Positions 11,851 through 24,312 are shown, counted from the first letter of the stretch. The stretch: DNA of 64,000 nucleotides from Xiphydria camelus (GCA_963678675.1 OY783199.1:18131597-18195596); one strand, 5' to 3'. Translations and numbers: made by a program. The notes: a model not told the origin generated them from the letters alone.

Positions 11851-13849
11851 ATCTAACCGTCGCGTCGCGCCCACTTCCTACGTTGCGTCCTATAGCAAAT
11901 TTCCCTGTAGTACGCGCATCTTGGCTAGCTCCGATAAATTTCAAAGCCTTACAACCGTGACTCATGACCGATTTTTTGCAGGTAGGGTTATACCATCGTG
12001 TTTGCAATAAAATTATCTTTATTTTCATATATAGTTTAATTGGTAAGCAGATCGGTGCAAATTGCTCATATCAGCTCACCTGTTTATATAGTTTTAAGGG
12101 TAGTCTTGAGCATATTTTATTAGCCTACCCATACGCGATATGTTCATTGACGTATTATGTTTGATAAAAAATACTTTTCATCCGGTAAGCAGATCGGTGA
12201 AGAACGTCTCTAGTTCGGATCTTAGACTATTAATTTCTCCCGTGTATTTAAGCTGGAAAACAACATTTAAAAATATAGCTACGTCATCGCGCGTACTTTA
12301 TATCTATCTTTCTCGCACTCGCCACTCAGCATAACTGCGTATCTCTGGCGTTTCGACGACGTCACGATGTTCTAGAGAGAAACGCATTTATAACTCAGCG
12401 GATTACGAATTGAGATTAAAAATATGAATGTTTTTTATTGAAAGATCGAACCGACGAACGCTCCTTCCGGCGTACGAAACGGTACGACCGTTCGCGCGGT
12501 GCGTGCGCGTAAGCGGATCCGCGCTTTCACTCTCGTTTTCACTCTCGCGAACCGAAAGCAAATGCGTCGAAAGCGAACGTCTACCTGCGTGAAAATCGAG
12601 AGGGCCGCGCACGCAGAGTAGAGCGCCCGACGAGTAGAGCGGACATCGATCGCCGTTCCATACAATATCTCTCGATCGACGGACGTACCCCGCCTCCGAT
12701 CGCGAGGGCGGAATGGGCGAGGAACGAGTCGTATTATACAGGCAAATTAGCGGATATCGCCTCGATTTTGCGCGATCCGTCCGCCGCCGGTCGGCCCCCA
12801 CCTAGCCGCGCTGGAATTCCTCGCCCGCCGCGCGGAATCTCTTATCCGTGAGCAATTTCATTTGGGGGACTCGCGCTGCGATATAATTCCGAGCTTAACC
12901 GCCGCGCGAGATAGTTCGTCGTCGTATACTTGGTCCAACTTCCCCGAGGGATTCGACGAGAGGTTGAACGCGAAGGGCGAGCCGGAATATTTATCGGATT
13001 CGGTCTCTCGTTTGTCTACCGCACGACGATGTGATTCGTCACGCTCGATATCTCCCCCTAATCGCCGCGCGTACGCCGAGATGTTTACAAGCGCGACGGG
13101 CGTCTGGTCGTTCTTTGCTTTGCTGGTTTTTATGCCGATCGAGAAATACGTTTAAAGCGGATTTCGCTTCGTGCATTTGGCGACAATGATTCTGGTCGAT
13201 CTGCTTTGGTTGACGAAACTTTATTGGAGTCGAACGTAGTTGAACGTCACGAGCGGATCTTCTTGTTTTATCGCCATGAGGGACCAGTCAGATTTAGTTT
13301 TCACGGTAAAACAATCAAATTCGATCGAGCCTTTGTGTTACGGATGACTGATAAAGTTCCGTCGTCCAAGGCGAGTCGATCAGAATTGATGTCGCTGGAT
13401 GTGCATTCGGTAACTATGAAATAGTTTTTTTTTAATTTTTTTTGGAAATACATGATTTATATTAAAAATAAATTTATTTATTATTAAGAACCCTTTATTT
13501 TTAAGTTCTTTTTATAGTATAAATAAAATGTTAAATAACGGCTGTCGCCGAATGTAAATTCGGTAGGTACCTAGCTATGATATAAATTATTTAACTTTAT
13601 TTTTTAGAAATGTGATTTATATCATTAATCAATTTATTTACTATTAAAAATTCTTTATTTTTAAGTTTTTTAAAAATACAATTTTAAATAAACGTTGAAA
13701 TTAAATTTACGGTTCCAACAATTTTTATAATTACTTTAAAAACTTATTTCATATTTAGGGAAAAGTTGGTATATGATACTATAAATTTCTCTTTTATATT
13801 TTAACATTAGATTTGTTCTTTTTGTCTACGCGAAATACACTAGATTTTC

Positions 13850-14212
13850 TACGGTATAGTATATTGATAATTGGCAAAAATGAGCCAAAAGTGTAGAATA
13901 CCTCATCAATTCTTACTTCTTAACACTTTATCGACCGGTAGCCTATTAATCGGCTTTTTGACGCCGACGCATAAAGTGACAGTTTCGTGAATAGAAGATT
14001 GTAAAACTAATTGTACAAAACAAGGTGACGATGTACCTAATCCTGGACCCGCAAGGAGAACACCCAAAATAAACCATGCCGGAAGACAGACGAATTTCGA
14101 AAAAAAAAATAAACTTGCGCCGGCGCCAGGGAGGATCTGCGGCCGATAAAGTGTTAAGAGATGTAAGAATTATGTAGTGAAAAACTTTACACTTTCTGAC
14201 AGCTACTATACC
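13850..14212. repeat. Palindromic element interrupted by a TTAA element
   Basis: The arms agtgtagaatacctcatcaa...ttcttac and gtaagaattatgtag...tttacact are inverted around the TTAA-flanked insertion at 13920-14157. Confidence 0.55.
13920..14157. mobile_element. TTAA-flanked MITE, piggyBac-like
   Basis: It is bounded by TTAA on each side. Terminal inverted repeats are CACTTTATCGACCGG and the inverse of CGGCCGATAAAGTG. A TTAA target duplication is characteristic of the piggyBac superfamily; with no ORF, that assignment is inference. Confidence 0.6.
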
Positions 14213-14442
14213 ACGTGAGGCTAGACTTACTCGCCAGGAAAGAAGCTCGAATCATCATTATCTCATTATCAATAAATTTTCAGCCTATATCGATATAAGA
14301 CTTTACTGTAGATCGAAACATAATCTTCAAAAAAGTATTATACAAATATGAGCCAAAAGCTCATAGGTAATGAGATAATAGTGATTCGAATTTCTTTCCT
14401 GGCAAGTATTTAAGTTTAACCGCGTATGGTAGAAATACCATA
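14205..14442. mobile_element. Family A palindromic MITE, copy 1
   Basis: Arms gaggctagacttactcgcca and the inverse ggcaagtatttaagttt enclose the conserved core words 'attatctcattat' and 'gagataatagtgatt'. Four more copies lie at 20265, 25288, 27920 and 59303. Confidence 0.75.
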
Positions 14443-15249
14443 CCATGAAAAGCTGAGTGCACTCAGCGTAGATCAGCGGAACAAACCTACTGCCTCGTTC
14501 GCCGTTCGTGCTCAGATGTAACCCAGATTTGCAATTCGAAGCGGCGGAGAAGTTATCGCGAAATGCATCAAATTTCTTCCGCAACCGCCCGCCGAAATAA
14601 CGCGCACATCCACGCAGCTGGATCGAATTCTTTATCCCGCGTGTACCACGTATACTACGTATCGCGTGGAGACGGCTGTCGCGTCGCTCTATACGCGGCG
14701 CGTGCGCGTGTACAACGCATACGGGAGAGCGTCGTACAATATCCGTGGGGCAATGGGAGTCCGACGCAAACTCGGTCTTTTTCTACTCGCCGACGAGCGT
14801 TCGCCACTGGCCTCTTGTGAAAAACTATGAAATTAAATCGGTGCATGTGCATACTTGACCACTGCTGTGGCCCACGTTATTTCGCAGTGGCCAGTGGCGA
14901 TCGCACGCGTTCGCCACTAAAAGTGGCCTCGTCTGCATCGGGTCTAATACGCCTTGCGGGCTTCGATGGCGTCGGCGTTGCGAGGAGTCACCGTCGGCAC
15001 TGTGTACCTCGCGAACGTACGCCAACCGCCTCGAGTGCGGGCCTATATGCGCTCGAATTCTCCGTAACGTTCCATTTCCCGGCGAATGACGTTCGGGAGA
15101 ATTGGCTGGGCGAGTGCGCGATGTCTCGCGGCAAATTCGTGCCAGGTCAATGGCTTTGAAAGAGATTAGACTCTCTTGCGATAATTTCCATTCGCTGTGG
15201 GATCTTTTCTTAACCCTTAGAGATGCATGCGTGAAAAATTTCACTTCTG

Positions 15250-15509
15250 CACTGAGAAAAATAATTAGGTTAAAATGACAAAACGCATCTGGTCAAACGC
15301 GTTTAGTTATTTTAACCAAAATACTGGTCGGTTGAACCAAATGTTTAGTTTCTAATCAAATTTTGATTTATTCCAATCAAACGTTTAATTATTTTAACCG
15401 AAAAATGGACAGTTTAACCAAGCAGATGGAAGATTCACATTTCACCAAATAGTTTGGTCATCGTATTCAGGATTCTGGTTAAACTGATAAAGTTTTTTTT
15501 CTCAGTGTG
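15250..15509. mobile_element. MITE with CACTGAGAAAAA ends
   Basis: It opens cactgagaaaaataattagg and closes gttttttttctcagtg, about 260 bp. The interior is rich in 'ggttaaa', 'ttgaaccaaa' and 'ttgatt' words in both orientations. Confidence 0.65.
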
Positions 15510-18500
15510 TGCATAAGTCTCCCAGACCTGAATACAAATTGTAATATAAATCATATTTTGGTTATAAAGTGTAAGGTTTTTTAGCGAGGAAAGTAATGTT
15601 AGATATTATATATACTTTTTCATTGTGCAGTAAACATATTTATCATCGGACAATTAAAATAAACGTAAATCAATCAACCATCAATTACAAGTTCTCAGTC
15701 AGAAATTTACGATCGGTTGATGTCGAAACGCGACGTTGCATTCACGTCGGTCGACGTCGATGAACGATCCATTTCCGATTGGGTTATAGCATTTCTTTTT
15801 ACTGCTGAATTCCGTAAATCCGATCTAATATATGTCCAAGAGATAATATGTAACATTTTTTCCCCCAAGCTGCACCGAGTGTATCTACATCCTTTGTCAT
15901 ATTTTTTACATCAACAAAAGATGGAAATACTCTCGGTGCAGTTAGTAAAGCCTAGAGAAAAAACGCTATAATACAAAGAAAAAAAGATCCTCTCGAACGA
16001 ATAATAACGACGACGGTACAAGACCGATACGCCTTGATAGGAAGTACGCATACGCACGTACGATACTGCTGGAAAATGACGTAGTTCACAGCCCTCCGGT
16101 ATAATTATACGCGCCTAAATTTAGACGACCACCGGTGTCCAATCCCATAACTTTCGAGCGACACGTACCGTGGTAACCCCGTGCAGCGTTCGCCGAAGAT
16201 CGTACATATACGGCATACCCCGTTCGGAACAATGTGTTCGGGGCCGAACTATAATTTGGTCCCCCCCACCCAGGAATATTATTACATACTTGTTATCGCA
16301 TCGATCAACGCGACGTAAAACAATCGCAATAAACGTAATTGGGCTTACGATTAGCTCTATCGATTGCTCAGCACGTTTTTACAAAAAAATGTAAATTCGC
16401 ACGAGTCGTATACTGAAAGACATTTATAGGTCGCACAGCAACAAGTATAGCTATGATAGCTATAGGGCGATTGGGTAACTGCACAAAACAGATAGAGTGC
16501 CATCTGTGGCACGCACCAAGCATTAAGCAGATGCCCGTGGTATAAGCGCTGTTTACACGTTATTTTGGATAATAATTGAAGTGTTTCACCTATGAGATTT
16601 AATCAACATGGCCTCAATTATAATAGAATGTGGATTTCAAAGCATTCAAATAAATTCTTTCCGTGGAAAATCGTTATCAAAAGGTAAATACAAGCAGCGC
16701 CACCAAGCTGGGTTTCTTGGTGAAACTTGGATGTACATTCTCTATATGTACACGTGTAACACAAACAAAAGCTACGTTTGTGGAAGTACGCTAGAGCCCT
16801 TAACTAAACAGTATAGGTATTATAGCAATACCAAATAGTAAAAAGAGCAATACGTATTGCTGAAATCACTATATGTATAGTTGATATAACTATACGTATA
16901 ACTGAAACAGAAATACACACGTATCGCGTTAAGGTTAACTAGAACTTATTCTCATATATTAATAAACTACTAGCATTACTACTAACTACTTGTGACTAAG
17001 CATTACTACAAACTAATTGTGAAATTCAAAAATATTGGGAATTTACGATACATATTATGATTTTAGAATATCTTATTGTAACTACAATATTCATTGTGAT
17101 TTTCCTATATTTACATTCCTTATGGAATGTGTTTTCGCATCAAACTGTTAGTAGTTTTACCATACTTTTGTGTTCATTAAAATCTTCCAACACAATTTGT
17201 GAACTCAAAACAGAAATTTTTAACACTGTTAAAAGGAATTGTAAAATTGCTATACATTTTCTATACAAAAATATTATAAAATTGCAAGTCTAGTGCAGTA
17301 ATGTAAATCGATAGGAATTGCTTGTTATTTTCGAAAAGAGTTTTGAATTTTAGTTTTTGCTGGAAAGATTTTTCAATTTTGGTACAATTTAAGTGGTTTT
17401 ATGGTAAATTTAAATCAAATCTGTAGTAAATTTAATTGTTTCGATCGTGTGTAGTAATTTTAATGAATAAACTTGTATGATAAAAACTTCATAAAAGTAA
17501 CATTAAATTTATTTCAAAAACTTTCCACCAGTACCTATACGATCCTCGTCGACCAATGTTTTTCATTGCGAAGCCGCAAGTGACAGCGAACAAGTCCAAA
17601 AAGCACACCGAGAAGGAAACCATTTCTCTCGCGAGTGATTTTCTAATTTTCTCCGTAGGACGGAGAAAGGTGGTCTCCCGGAGTGAAGGAGGAGTTTACT
17701 TTGAACGCAATACGAGACGTTTCATTACGACTACACAAAGTGGCGCCCCGCTCGTTCGATACGCCACGGCAACGTTCGACATCCATTAACTCGCGTGGTA
17801 AAAATGCCAAATATGTAAATGACGTGCAAGCACGACCGTCGGAAAAATAATTTGCATACGCAAATGCGTTAAAGCGTACAAATGACATGGCACTTTGACG
17901 GTGCCTCGACGGACGGTACTGGAGGGACGTGAGGAAGGAAATGAGAGAGCTCTCGTCTATAAATACGAGTTGCAGGGTCGTTTATAACGCATAAAGAGTA
18001 TACCAACACACGCGTGCCTCGTTATATCTCGCGAGCCCGCGCCAATAAAACCCCGATGAGGCAACGCGCGCTGTATAGTATTCGTCACGTCCGAAGAACG
18101 CGTACCTATACGGCCCTGCGAACAGCCGGGAGTTCGGTGGGTCGCGAGAAGAAAGCATCCGTTGCTATGAAGGGGTTTCCCCCGTTACGCGATTTTACTC
18201 GAAACGCGCGATCCGTCCATCCGAACAATTTGAGAAAACAAAGAATAACAAAACTCCCGACGAACTGCATTCCCAGATAGACACCCGGCAGTATATTGTC
18301 TGCATTATGACATTGCAGACTGAGAAATAGTAGCAGAATTATGCAGATGCGTTCGCGTATATGATATACATTTCGCTAGAAGTTATAGACAGCACGGAAT
18401 GCTTTGAAAATTGACCAATATGCGTAAAATTGCAGTTATTGGCGCATTATGCTTGCATTACTACGTAATTGAATGTCAAAAGTATGCTGTTTATTATTTG

Positions 18501-20264
18501 AGTTTATGTTTTCTACAATTTAGCAACACAGTCGTATTATAAAAACGTCAGCATTTTATACTCTGACACCTTAATACGGGAATAAAACGTCTAAATACTA
18601 TTTTCAGCATTGTGTTGTCTATCCGCGTTACCTTAACTGCGGTGAATCTCCTCGAGAAAGATTCTGCCATAATAAGTAGGCATCACTTCCCCACAGATCG
18701 TTCCTCGTTTCCGGTCGAACGTCGGTTGGCGGCTATCGAAACACTCGTTCAAACGTCACGACGCGGTGAGCACTTCGCGATCCGCGCCTTCTTCCTTTTC
18801 CGTTGGGATCGACGCACCGGCGAGTGCTTCGCGTTCCCCATTAAAACACCGCAGTCGCCTCGAACGACGTTCGGTGATACGATTCATGCTAAGACCTCGA
18901 CTGTTTCGCACCCGACGGACGCGCACGGTGAACCACGCGCGATTTTCGCCGTGAAAAGGCGGACGGATGCGGAACGCGAGCGGAGAAAAAATGGACGACG
19001 ATCTCCTTCGATTTCGAGGCGAACGACTCGTTCTAATTTCACTTCTTCACGGCGAATCGAGAGTCCCTGTCGTCATCGCGCGCGTCGATGACAAAATCAC
19101 GATCGCGCTCCCCCCGGCGACACGCCGAATCAGCGGGAAGCAACAGGTGGCATCGCTATTGAAGGCGCGGGATGGTTTCACTATCGATCACCCGCGTGCG
19201 CGCGCGAAGTATCTCGACCGAGTATCTCCACCGTCACTCCTGATGGACGAACGGAAAAAAACTGTCACCAGCTTGCACCATCTTCCTCCGACACGCCGGC
19301 AATGGAGGAACGCTCCCCGTCGAACCGCTCTCGTGCCGCGACGCGGGCCTCCACGGGCCGAACTGCGACTCGTGCCGTTGCTGCAACGCACCGGACGAGG
19401 GCGGACGGCATCGAACGCGATCACGTGCGCGCGTACGCGAGAAACTCCTTCGACGAAGGCGAAAAGTCACTACCGTACCGATCGGACGACGCGGAGGAGC
19501 GTAACGGGGGCGCCATTAAGAGACCGGCGTACGAGAATCGCCAAGGGCCAATGGCACCGGATGAATGCAGAGAGAAAGAGAGAGAGAGTGCGCGCAAGCG
19601 AGCGAGTTCAGCATGAGCCGGTCCCTGGCACCTTGGACGACACTGCCTCCCCCCCACCCTTCCGTACCGGCTCTCCCGCATGTTCGGCACGGCGCGTTGC
19701 TCTTACTTTGGTGCGGTCTGGATTCCGGGGAGTCGGTGCGCGCCGGTTGCGCGGTGGCCGATGCCACGGAGTCCTTCGGTTCGGTTGCAGCTGCGAACCG
19801 GTTATGTACTTTCATCCGGCAGCTTTGCCACCGCGATACGTAAGAGCGGGCGCGACTCCGAGATACGTCTCTGCTCGATAACTGTCCGCTTCGACCCCTG
19901 CGGGCCGCAGTGCGGAGAATTATCGAGAGTCTACTGTATATAACAGGGGACGAAGGGAGGATGAAGTTTGTCGCGCTATGAGCGGACGAGGAATACCGCG
20001 AAGGTCCGAGAACGCGCAGCGGGAGGTGTCGGCCTTTTCGCACGATTATTGAGACGATATTTTTTGCTCCGATATTGCGTAGACGTGTAAGCGGATAAAA
20101 GTCATCAATTTATTATAATAAAGAAAGCGAGGGAGGAAGATCTGCCTGAGAGATAAGAGGCTGGAATTAACGCACGTACGAAGACGCGTTTTATCTGCAG
20201 AGAAACGGCGTAACGAGGGAAAGACGCATATATTTTGAATTGCGTACACGCGACTTTCATAGGT

Positions 20265-20482
20265 AGATGTATACCAGGAAAGAAACTTCAATCACTATTA
20301 TCTCGTTACCTATGAGTTTTTGACTCATATTTGTAGAATACTTTTTTGGAGATTACGTTTTCATCTATAATAAAGTGTTATATCGATATAGGCAAAAAAT
20401 CCATAAATAATAAGATAATAGTAATTGAAGTTTCCTTCCCAGCGAGCAAGTTTAGCTTCACATAGTATACATATTATACATG
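20265..20482. mobile_element. Family A palindromic MITE, copy 2
   Basis: The core ccaggaaagaaacttcaatc through agtttccttcccagcgagca is mirrored about 20375. It shares all internal words with the copies at 14.2 and 25.3 kb. The left terminus is eroded. Confidence 0.75.
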
Positions 20483-20769
20483 AATATGTACACGTACTAT
20501 AGAGAAATTTTTCGTGACACTACTTCCAGCCGACAGCAGCAAATCAGATAGCATCGCCATCGGTCGGACGAACGCGCAAGGAAAAGTGGAAGCGTTTTGA
20601 ATGATAACGGTGCGCGTCCTCGACTTCCGTCGATAATAAAAACAACCATGAGCTCATAGGTTAGGACACATGATGACACACTCGGTGCGCGTTATAATAA
20701 ATAAACAAATGTACCCAGAAGCGCTAAACGTGATTTTTTCGTGAAGAAAAAATAACGAGAAAGAGAACC

Positions 20770-22725
20770 ATGGCCTGCTATAAATCCCAAATGCACTTGT
20801 TCGCGTTATCTTTCGCACTGTGCTGGTACTGTGTGTCAGGAATCACCTCTGAGGTGAGTACTTGTCTTCACAAATCATCCCTATTGAAAAAAACTCATAA
20901 CAATCTCACATAAAGTGGACAAATACCGCATAGAACCTCATATATTCTCATGTAAAATATATTAGAATATATGAGGATGAGTATGCGGTATTTATCCACT
21001 TTATAAGAATCTTATGTATTTTTTTTTTCAACAGAGATTGACAATTAAAAATAGCTTTTAAATACATTGAAACGTTCTCGACGAAAGAAAACGAAGTACC
21101 TCAACAATCGTCATCGAGGAATAATCGCCTCGACCCACACAGTACCAATTACCGCAGAGACTGCGATCGCCGTCCTAAAATTTCAGATACCAGAAGATTT
21201 CGCGAAGACTGGCCACTCAAACAATTGGGCGGTCCTCGTGGACACGTCTCGCTTCTGGTTTAACTACCGTCACGTGGCCAACGTCCTGTCGATATATCGG
21301 AGCGTCAAACGCCTGGGAATACCCGATTCGCAAATTATTCTAATGATCGCGGATGACATGGCGTGCAATCCGAGGAACCCCAGACCGGCGACCGTGTTTA
21401 ACAACATCAAGCAACACATAAACGTCTACGGGGACGACGTAGAGGTCGATTACAGGGGCTACGAAGTGACCGTAGAAAATTTCGTAAGACTACTAACAGG
21501 GAGATTACCGCCGGAAACACCTCGATCCAAGAAACTACTGACCGACGAGGGGTCCAATATCCTCATCTACTTAACCGGGCACGGAGGAAACGGCTTCCTC
21601 AAGTTTCAAGACTCCGAGGAGATCACTAGTCAGGAATTGAGCGACGCTTTGGAGCAAATGTGGCAGAAGAGGAGATATCACGAAATTTTGTTCGTGGTTG
21701 ACAGTTGCCAGGCCAGCTCTATGTATGACAAGTTTTATTCCCCCAACATTTTAGCGGTCGCCTCCAGCCTTGTAGGAGAAGATTCTTTATCCGTAAGTAT
21801 TCAATATCCTGAATGCACGAACTCTTATCCGCATCGTCAATCAGGGTGTCCAGCGGTCCTTGAAATCTTTAACCCTTTGCACTCCGTTGTCCCCTGAGAG
21901 GAGACAACGGAGTGCAAAGGGTTAAAGTACTTGAATAATGCTTGGATTTTGCTTGTCCTTAAAAAGTCCTGGAAACGTACTTGAATGTTTGTTTTACCAA
22001 AGCACTGCATTTTTTAAAGAGTAAAGTCTAATTCGGACTAGACATTTTGAGCCAATAGGCACAGCACGTTTGTTCACTTAATAAATATTCTTATTGTTTC
22101 ATCATATGGGTCATTTTATTAGGTTATCGCGGAAGAACGTACCTCTCATATAGCTTATCATTGATCGTTTCACGTCATTGAAAATCCTGAAAAAATCCTT
22201 GAAGAGTCCTTGGAAACGTACTTGAATGTCATTACGGAATTATACCGGACACCCTGTCAATGTGAATTTCGTAAACTTCCAGCATCACGTAGATCCGGCC
22301 GTCGGGGTTTACATCATAGATCGTTACACTTATTACGCCTTGGACTTTTTGGAGAAAGTAGAACCCTCGAGTTCCAAGACGCTGAGCGAATTCGTGAGTA
22401 TCTTCGCGCGCGCGCGCGCGCGGATCAGCCTTCTTTCCGAAGATTTCGCTGAACCGGCGAGTGTCTGATTCTCTGTTTTTTGTTTCAGCTGAAAGTCTGC
22501 CCGAAACACTATTGTCTATCCACCGTCGGCGTGCGAACGGACTTGTTCGGGAGAGATCCGAAGGTGGTCCCGGTGACGGACTTCTTCGGATCCCTGCGTC
22601 CCGTCGAGCTGACGACTAGCGTGGTTCCGGTCTCGCCGGTGAAGCCCAACAAGACCGCGCCCTTGGAATTGGAAGCGAAATACAGTTACGCGGCGCAATT
22701 CCCTGATCTATCCGAATTCTCGTGA
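20770..22725 (+). CDS. PIGK: GPI-anchor transamidase catalytic subunit PIG-K (GPI8)
   Basis: This is the ER-lumenal C13-family cysteine protease that cleaves GPI attachment signals and transfers the protein to the GPI anchor, within the transamidase complex. Coding exons are 20770-20853, 21187-21792, 22283-22393 and 22489-22725, all phase 0, giving 345 residues. Residues 1-25 form a signal peptide. The body is strongly conserved ([40 protein letters not shown]). The catalytic dyad is visible: His160 in TGHGGNGF and Cys202 in [10 protein letters not shown]. The protein stops soon after VTDFFGS and has no C-terminal membrane helix, which human PIGK and yeast Gpi8 possess. A poly(A) signal AATAAA at 22847-22852 suggests this is the true end. 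Introns 1 and 2 contain palindromic elements. Confidence 0.96.
20910..21005. repeat. Short palindrome in PIGK intron 1
   Basis: The arms taaagtggacaaataccgca and tgcggtatttatccacttta are inverted. They continue through cctcatatattct and agaatatatgagg around a loop of about 15 bases. It is probably a very short MITE. Confidence 0.75.
21842..22256. mobile_element. CAGGGTGTCC MITE in PIGK intron 2, with target duplication
   Basis: It begins CAGGGTGTCC and ends with the exact inverse GGACACCCTG. It is flanked by a perfect 5-bp duplication, tcaat (21837-21841 and 22257-22261). The 415-bp element makes up most of the 490-bp intron, ending 26 bp before the acceptor. Confidence 0.88.
21869..21925. 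mobile_element. 57-bp TTAA hairpin element nested in the MITE
   Basis: The bounding TTAA is followed by CCCTTTGCACTCCGTTGTC, an 11-base loop and the perfect inverse ending GGG, then TTAA. Arm identity is complete over 24 bases including flanks. The TTAA target and CCC...GGG termini fit a minimal piggyBac-like MITE; that assignment is inferred. Confidence 0.65.
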
Positions 22726-22846
22726 ATTTCCGCGGCATGTTTCTAGAACGTGGAGAACGAGATTCGACGCGGTCGCGAAGAATCGGCGTGACGTTTACGC
22801 GGAAACGCGTCTCGCACGTTGGAGAAATATATGAGTTGACGACAAA

Positions 22847-22852
22847 AATAAA
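22847..22852 (+). other. PIGK poly(A) signal
   Basis: A canonical AATAAA lies 122 bases after the PIGK stop codon. Confidence 0.7.
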
Positions 22853-23313
22853 GATATACTCGTAATAACATCAACACACTACTCGCATTATTCGCAATCT
22901 CATCTGCGTCGAGGCGGCATTGCGTCGCGGCGATTCGTGTATTGCTTCCGGTGGCGTCTTCGAATTTCGAAGAAATTGGCAGGCTCGTGTGTGCGCGCAC
23001 TGTACCTAGCGAAGCTGCGCTACTCACACACTCCTGGTGTGATTACTTTGCGCGCACTTTTCGATTGCGTAACGGCACGGGGTTAAAGTACGACGCGATT
23101 CGATGTGATCCCTCGTAAAAATACTTCTGACGAGATGCAAGTGATCAATTTTCCCCGAATCTCTCGACTTTTCTGGAGTCGCCGGCGCGGTCCATTCCGT
23201 ATACACTGGAGGGAATTTATCGCTCGCGACGTATTCGATAAAAACACGCCAATCTTCGCGTAACGATTCGCCGGAAGAGTTGGTCAACAAAAATATCGCG
23301 AGACGTACGGAAC

Positions 23314-23351
23314 GTATAAAGAGCGGGTACCGATGAAACGATTAAGTCAGT
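23314..23351 (+). promoter_or_regulatory. TATA box and initiator of the CBM14 gene
   Basis: TATAAA at about 23315-23320 is followed roughly 30 bases later by TCAGT at 23347-23351. That is the spacing and sequence of an arthropod TATA/Inr core promoter. The predicted start site is near 23348. Confidence 0.65.
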
Positions 23352-23453
23352 CGATCGAGAAACGTCAGAGTCGAAAAAAAGCTTGAGAAGAGAAAAAATT
23401 AGCCGAGAATAACCGTCCGCCGATTGAGAGTCTCGAGTATTTAAAAAATAGAG
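23348..23453 (+). other. Predicted noncoding 5' exon of the CBM14 gene
   Basis: It runs from the initiator to a strong donor (agag|gtgagta at 23454). The matching acceptor gtttcag ends at 23967, immediately before the ATG of the coding exon. The 5' leader is therefore spliced exactly onto the start codon. No ATG-led frame of note is in the leader. Confidence 0.5.
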
Positions 23454-23967
23454 GTGAGTAGAATCTGTAGGATTCGATTGGATTCATGAGTACCGAAGTT
23501 TCACGTTACTTCTTTCCCGAAAACTCCTGCAAGAACATGTATGCAAACAATTATAGAAACAAACATGCCATACAAATTGACTCCTTCCCTTTCTTTCTTA
23601 AAGACATGTGGTAAATGGACTGCACAGACACTGCTTCATATATTTGAGCGGGTTTTTTTGACATCAAGGGACCAATTTTCTTCGTATATTTTGCGGGATC
23701 GTATTTTAAGCAAGTGTATCTTAAACGAGTTTTACTGTATGTAGCATTTTTATGGGAAAATCTTACAAGATCCTATCAAGTACCTCAAATGATTAACAAT
23801 TTCTTACATGAATCCTATATGATCTTGAAAGGGCCGAATTTGAGTTACTGGCTATCATGTAAGCCTGTTGTAGGAATCAAGATCCTACAATGAATCTTTT
23901 AGTTATTTTCGGGAGGATCGCGTACTTCCTACCCGTCGATCCCACTCAGGTATTCGATCCGTTTCAG

Positions 23968-24312
23968 ATGAACGCTATAGCGAATCCCATCATTCTCTGT
24001 CTCGCGATTGCGAGCGCAGCAATCGCTCTTCCCGCGGAGCCGACGTACATCGAAGTTCACGACTTGGATTCGCAAGAGCTGATACTTCAAAGTCCTTACG
24101 ATCCGGCGATACACGCGTTTCCCACGGCACCGACGGTCCCGCTGATACCGATCTGTATCACGGACGGTTACTTGAGGGATCCTTTCAACTGCGGAAAATT
24201 CTACCATTGTCAGGACGCAGGATCTACTCCCACGACCTTTTACTGTAATTTCGGTTTGATCTTCGACGCGGAAAAGCTAATTTGCGAACGTACGGAGTTT
24301 GTATCGTGTTGA
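23968..24312 (+). CDS. Secreted single-domain chitin-binding (CBM14, peritrophin-A) protein
   Basis: A single coding exon encodes 114 residues. Residues 1-20 (MNAIANPIILCLAIASAAIA) are a signal peptide. Residues 21-60 are a short acidic-to-proline linker. Residues 61-114 form one type-2 chitin-binding domain with six cysteines at 63, 75, 81, 93, 106 and 114 and the typical aromatic run KFYHC and FYC. Such one-domain proteins bind chitin in cuticle, trachea or peritrophic matrix (CPAP1-like); the tissue is not shown by sequence. The ATG is chosen because it directly follows a splice acceptor and opens a signal peptide; the frame also runs upstream into intron. A poly(A) signal lies at 24620-24625. 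Confidence 0.85.
   Translation: MNAIANPIILCLAIASAAIALPAEPTYIEVHDLDSQELILQSPYDPAIHAFPTAPTVPLIPICITDGYLRDPFNCGKFYHCQDAGSTPTTFYCNFGLIFDAEKLICERTEFVSC

Larger units (their letters stand above)
8460..20769. other. Long region without a recognised gene
   Basis: Repeats account for much of 8.5-10.2 kb, 13.8-14.5 kb and 15.2-15.5 kb. GC-rich islands at 10.5-11.4, 12.4-13.1, 14.5-15.1, 17.6-18.2 and 18.6-20.0 kb hold overlapping open frames on both strands, the longest being 304 codons at 18967-19881. These frames are Arg/Ser/Pro-rich without motifs. They look like CpG-rich promoter or untranslated-exon DNA rather than proteins. Confidence 0.5.

Noticed and set aside
12403..12801. 132-codon minus-strand frame
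   Set aside because: Arg/Ser-rich with a competing overlapping frame; no splice signals or conserved motif seen.
14563..15244. Several overlapping frames in a GC-rich block
   Set aside because: Frames on both strands overlap and none shows a recognisable domain; the repeated 'cgccact' words suggest noncoding DNA.
18967..19881. 304-codon open frame on the plus strand
   Set aside because: It sits in a CpG-rich island with long frames in other phases on both strands. The product is Arg/Ser/Pro-rich, without a domain, signal peptide or splice context. More likely promoter or leader DNA.
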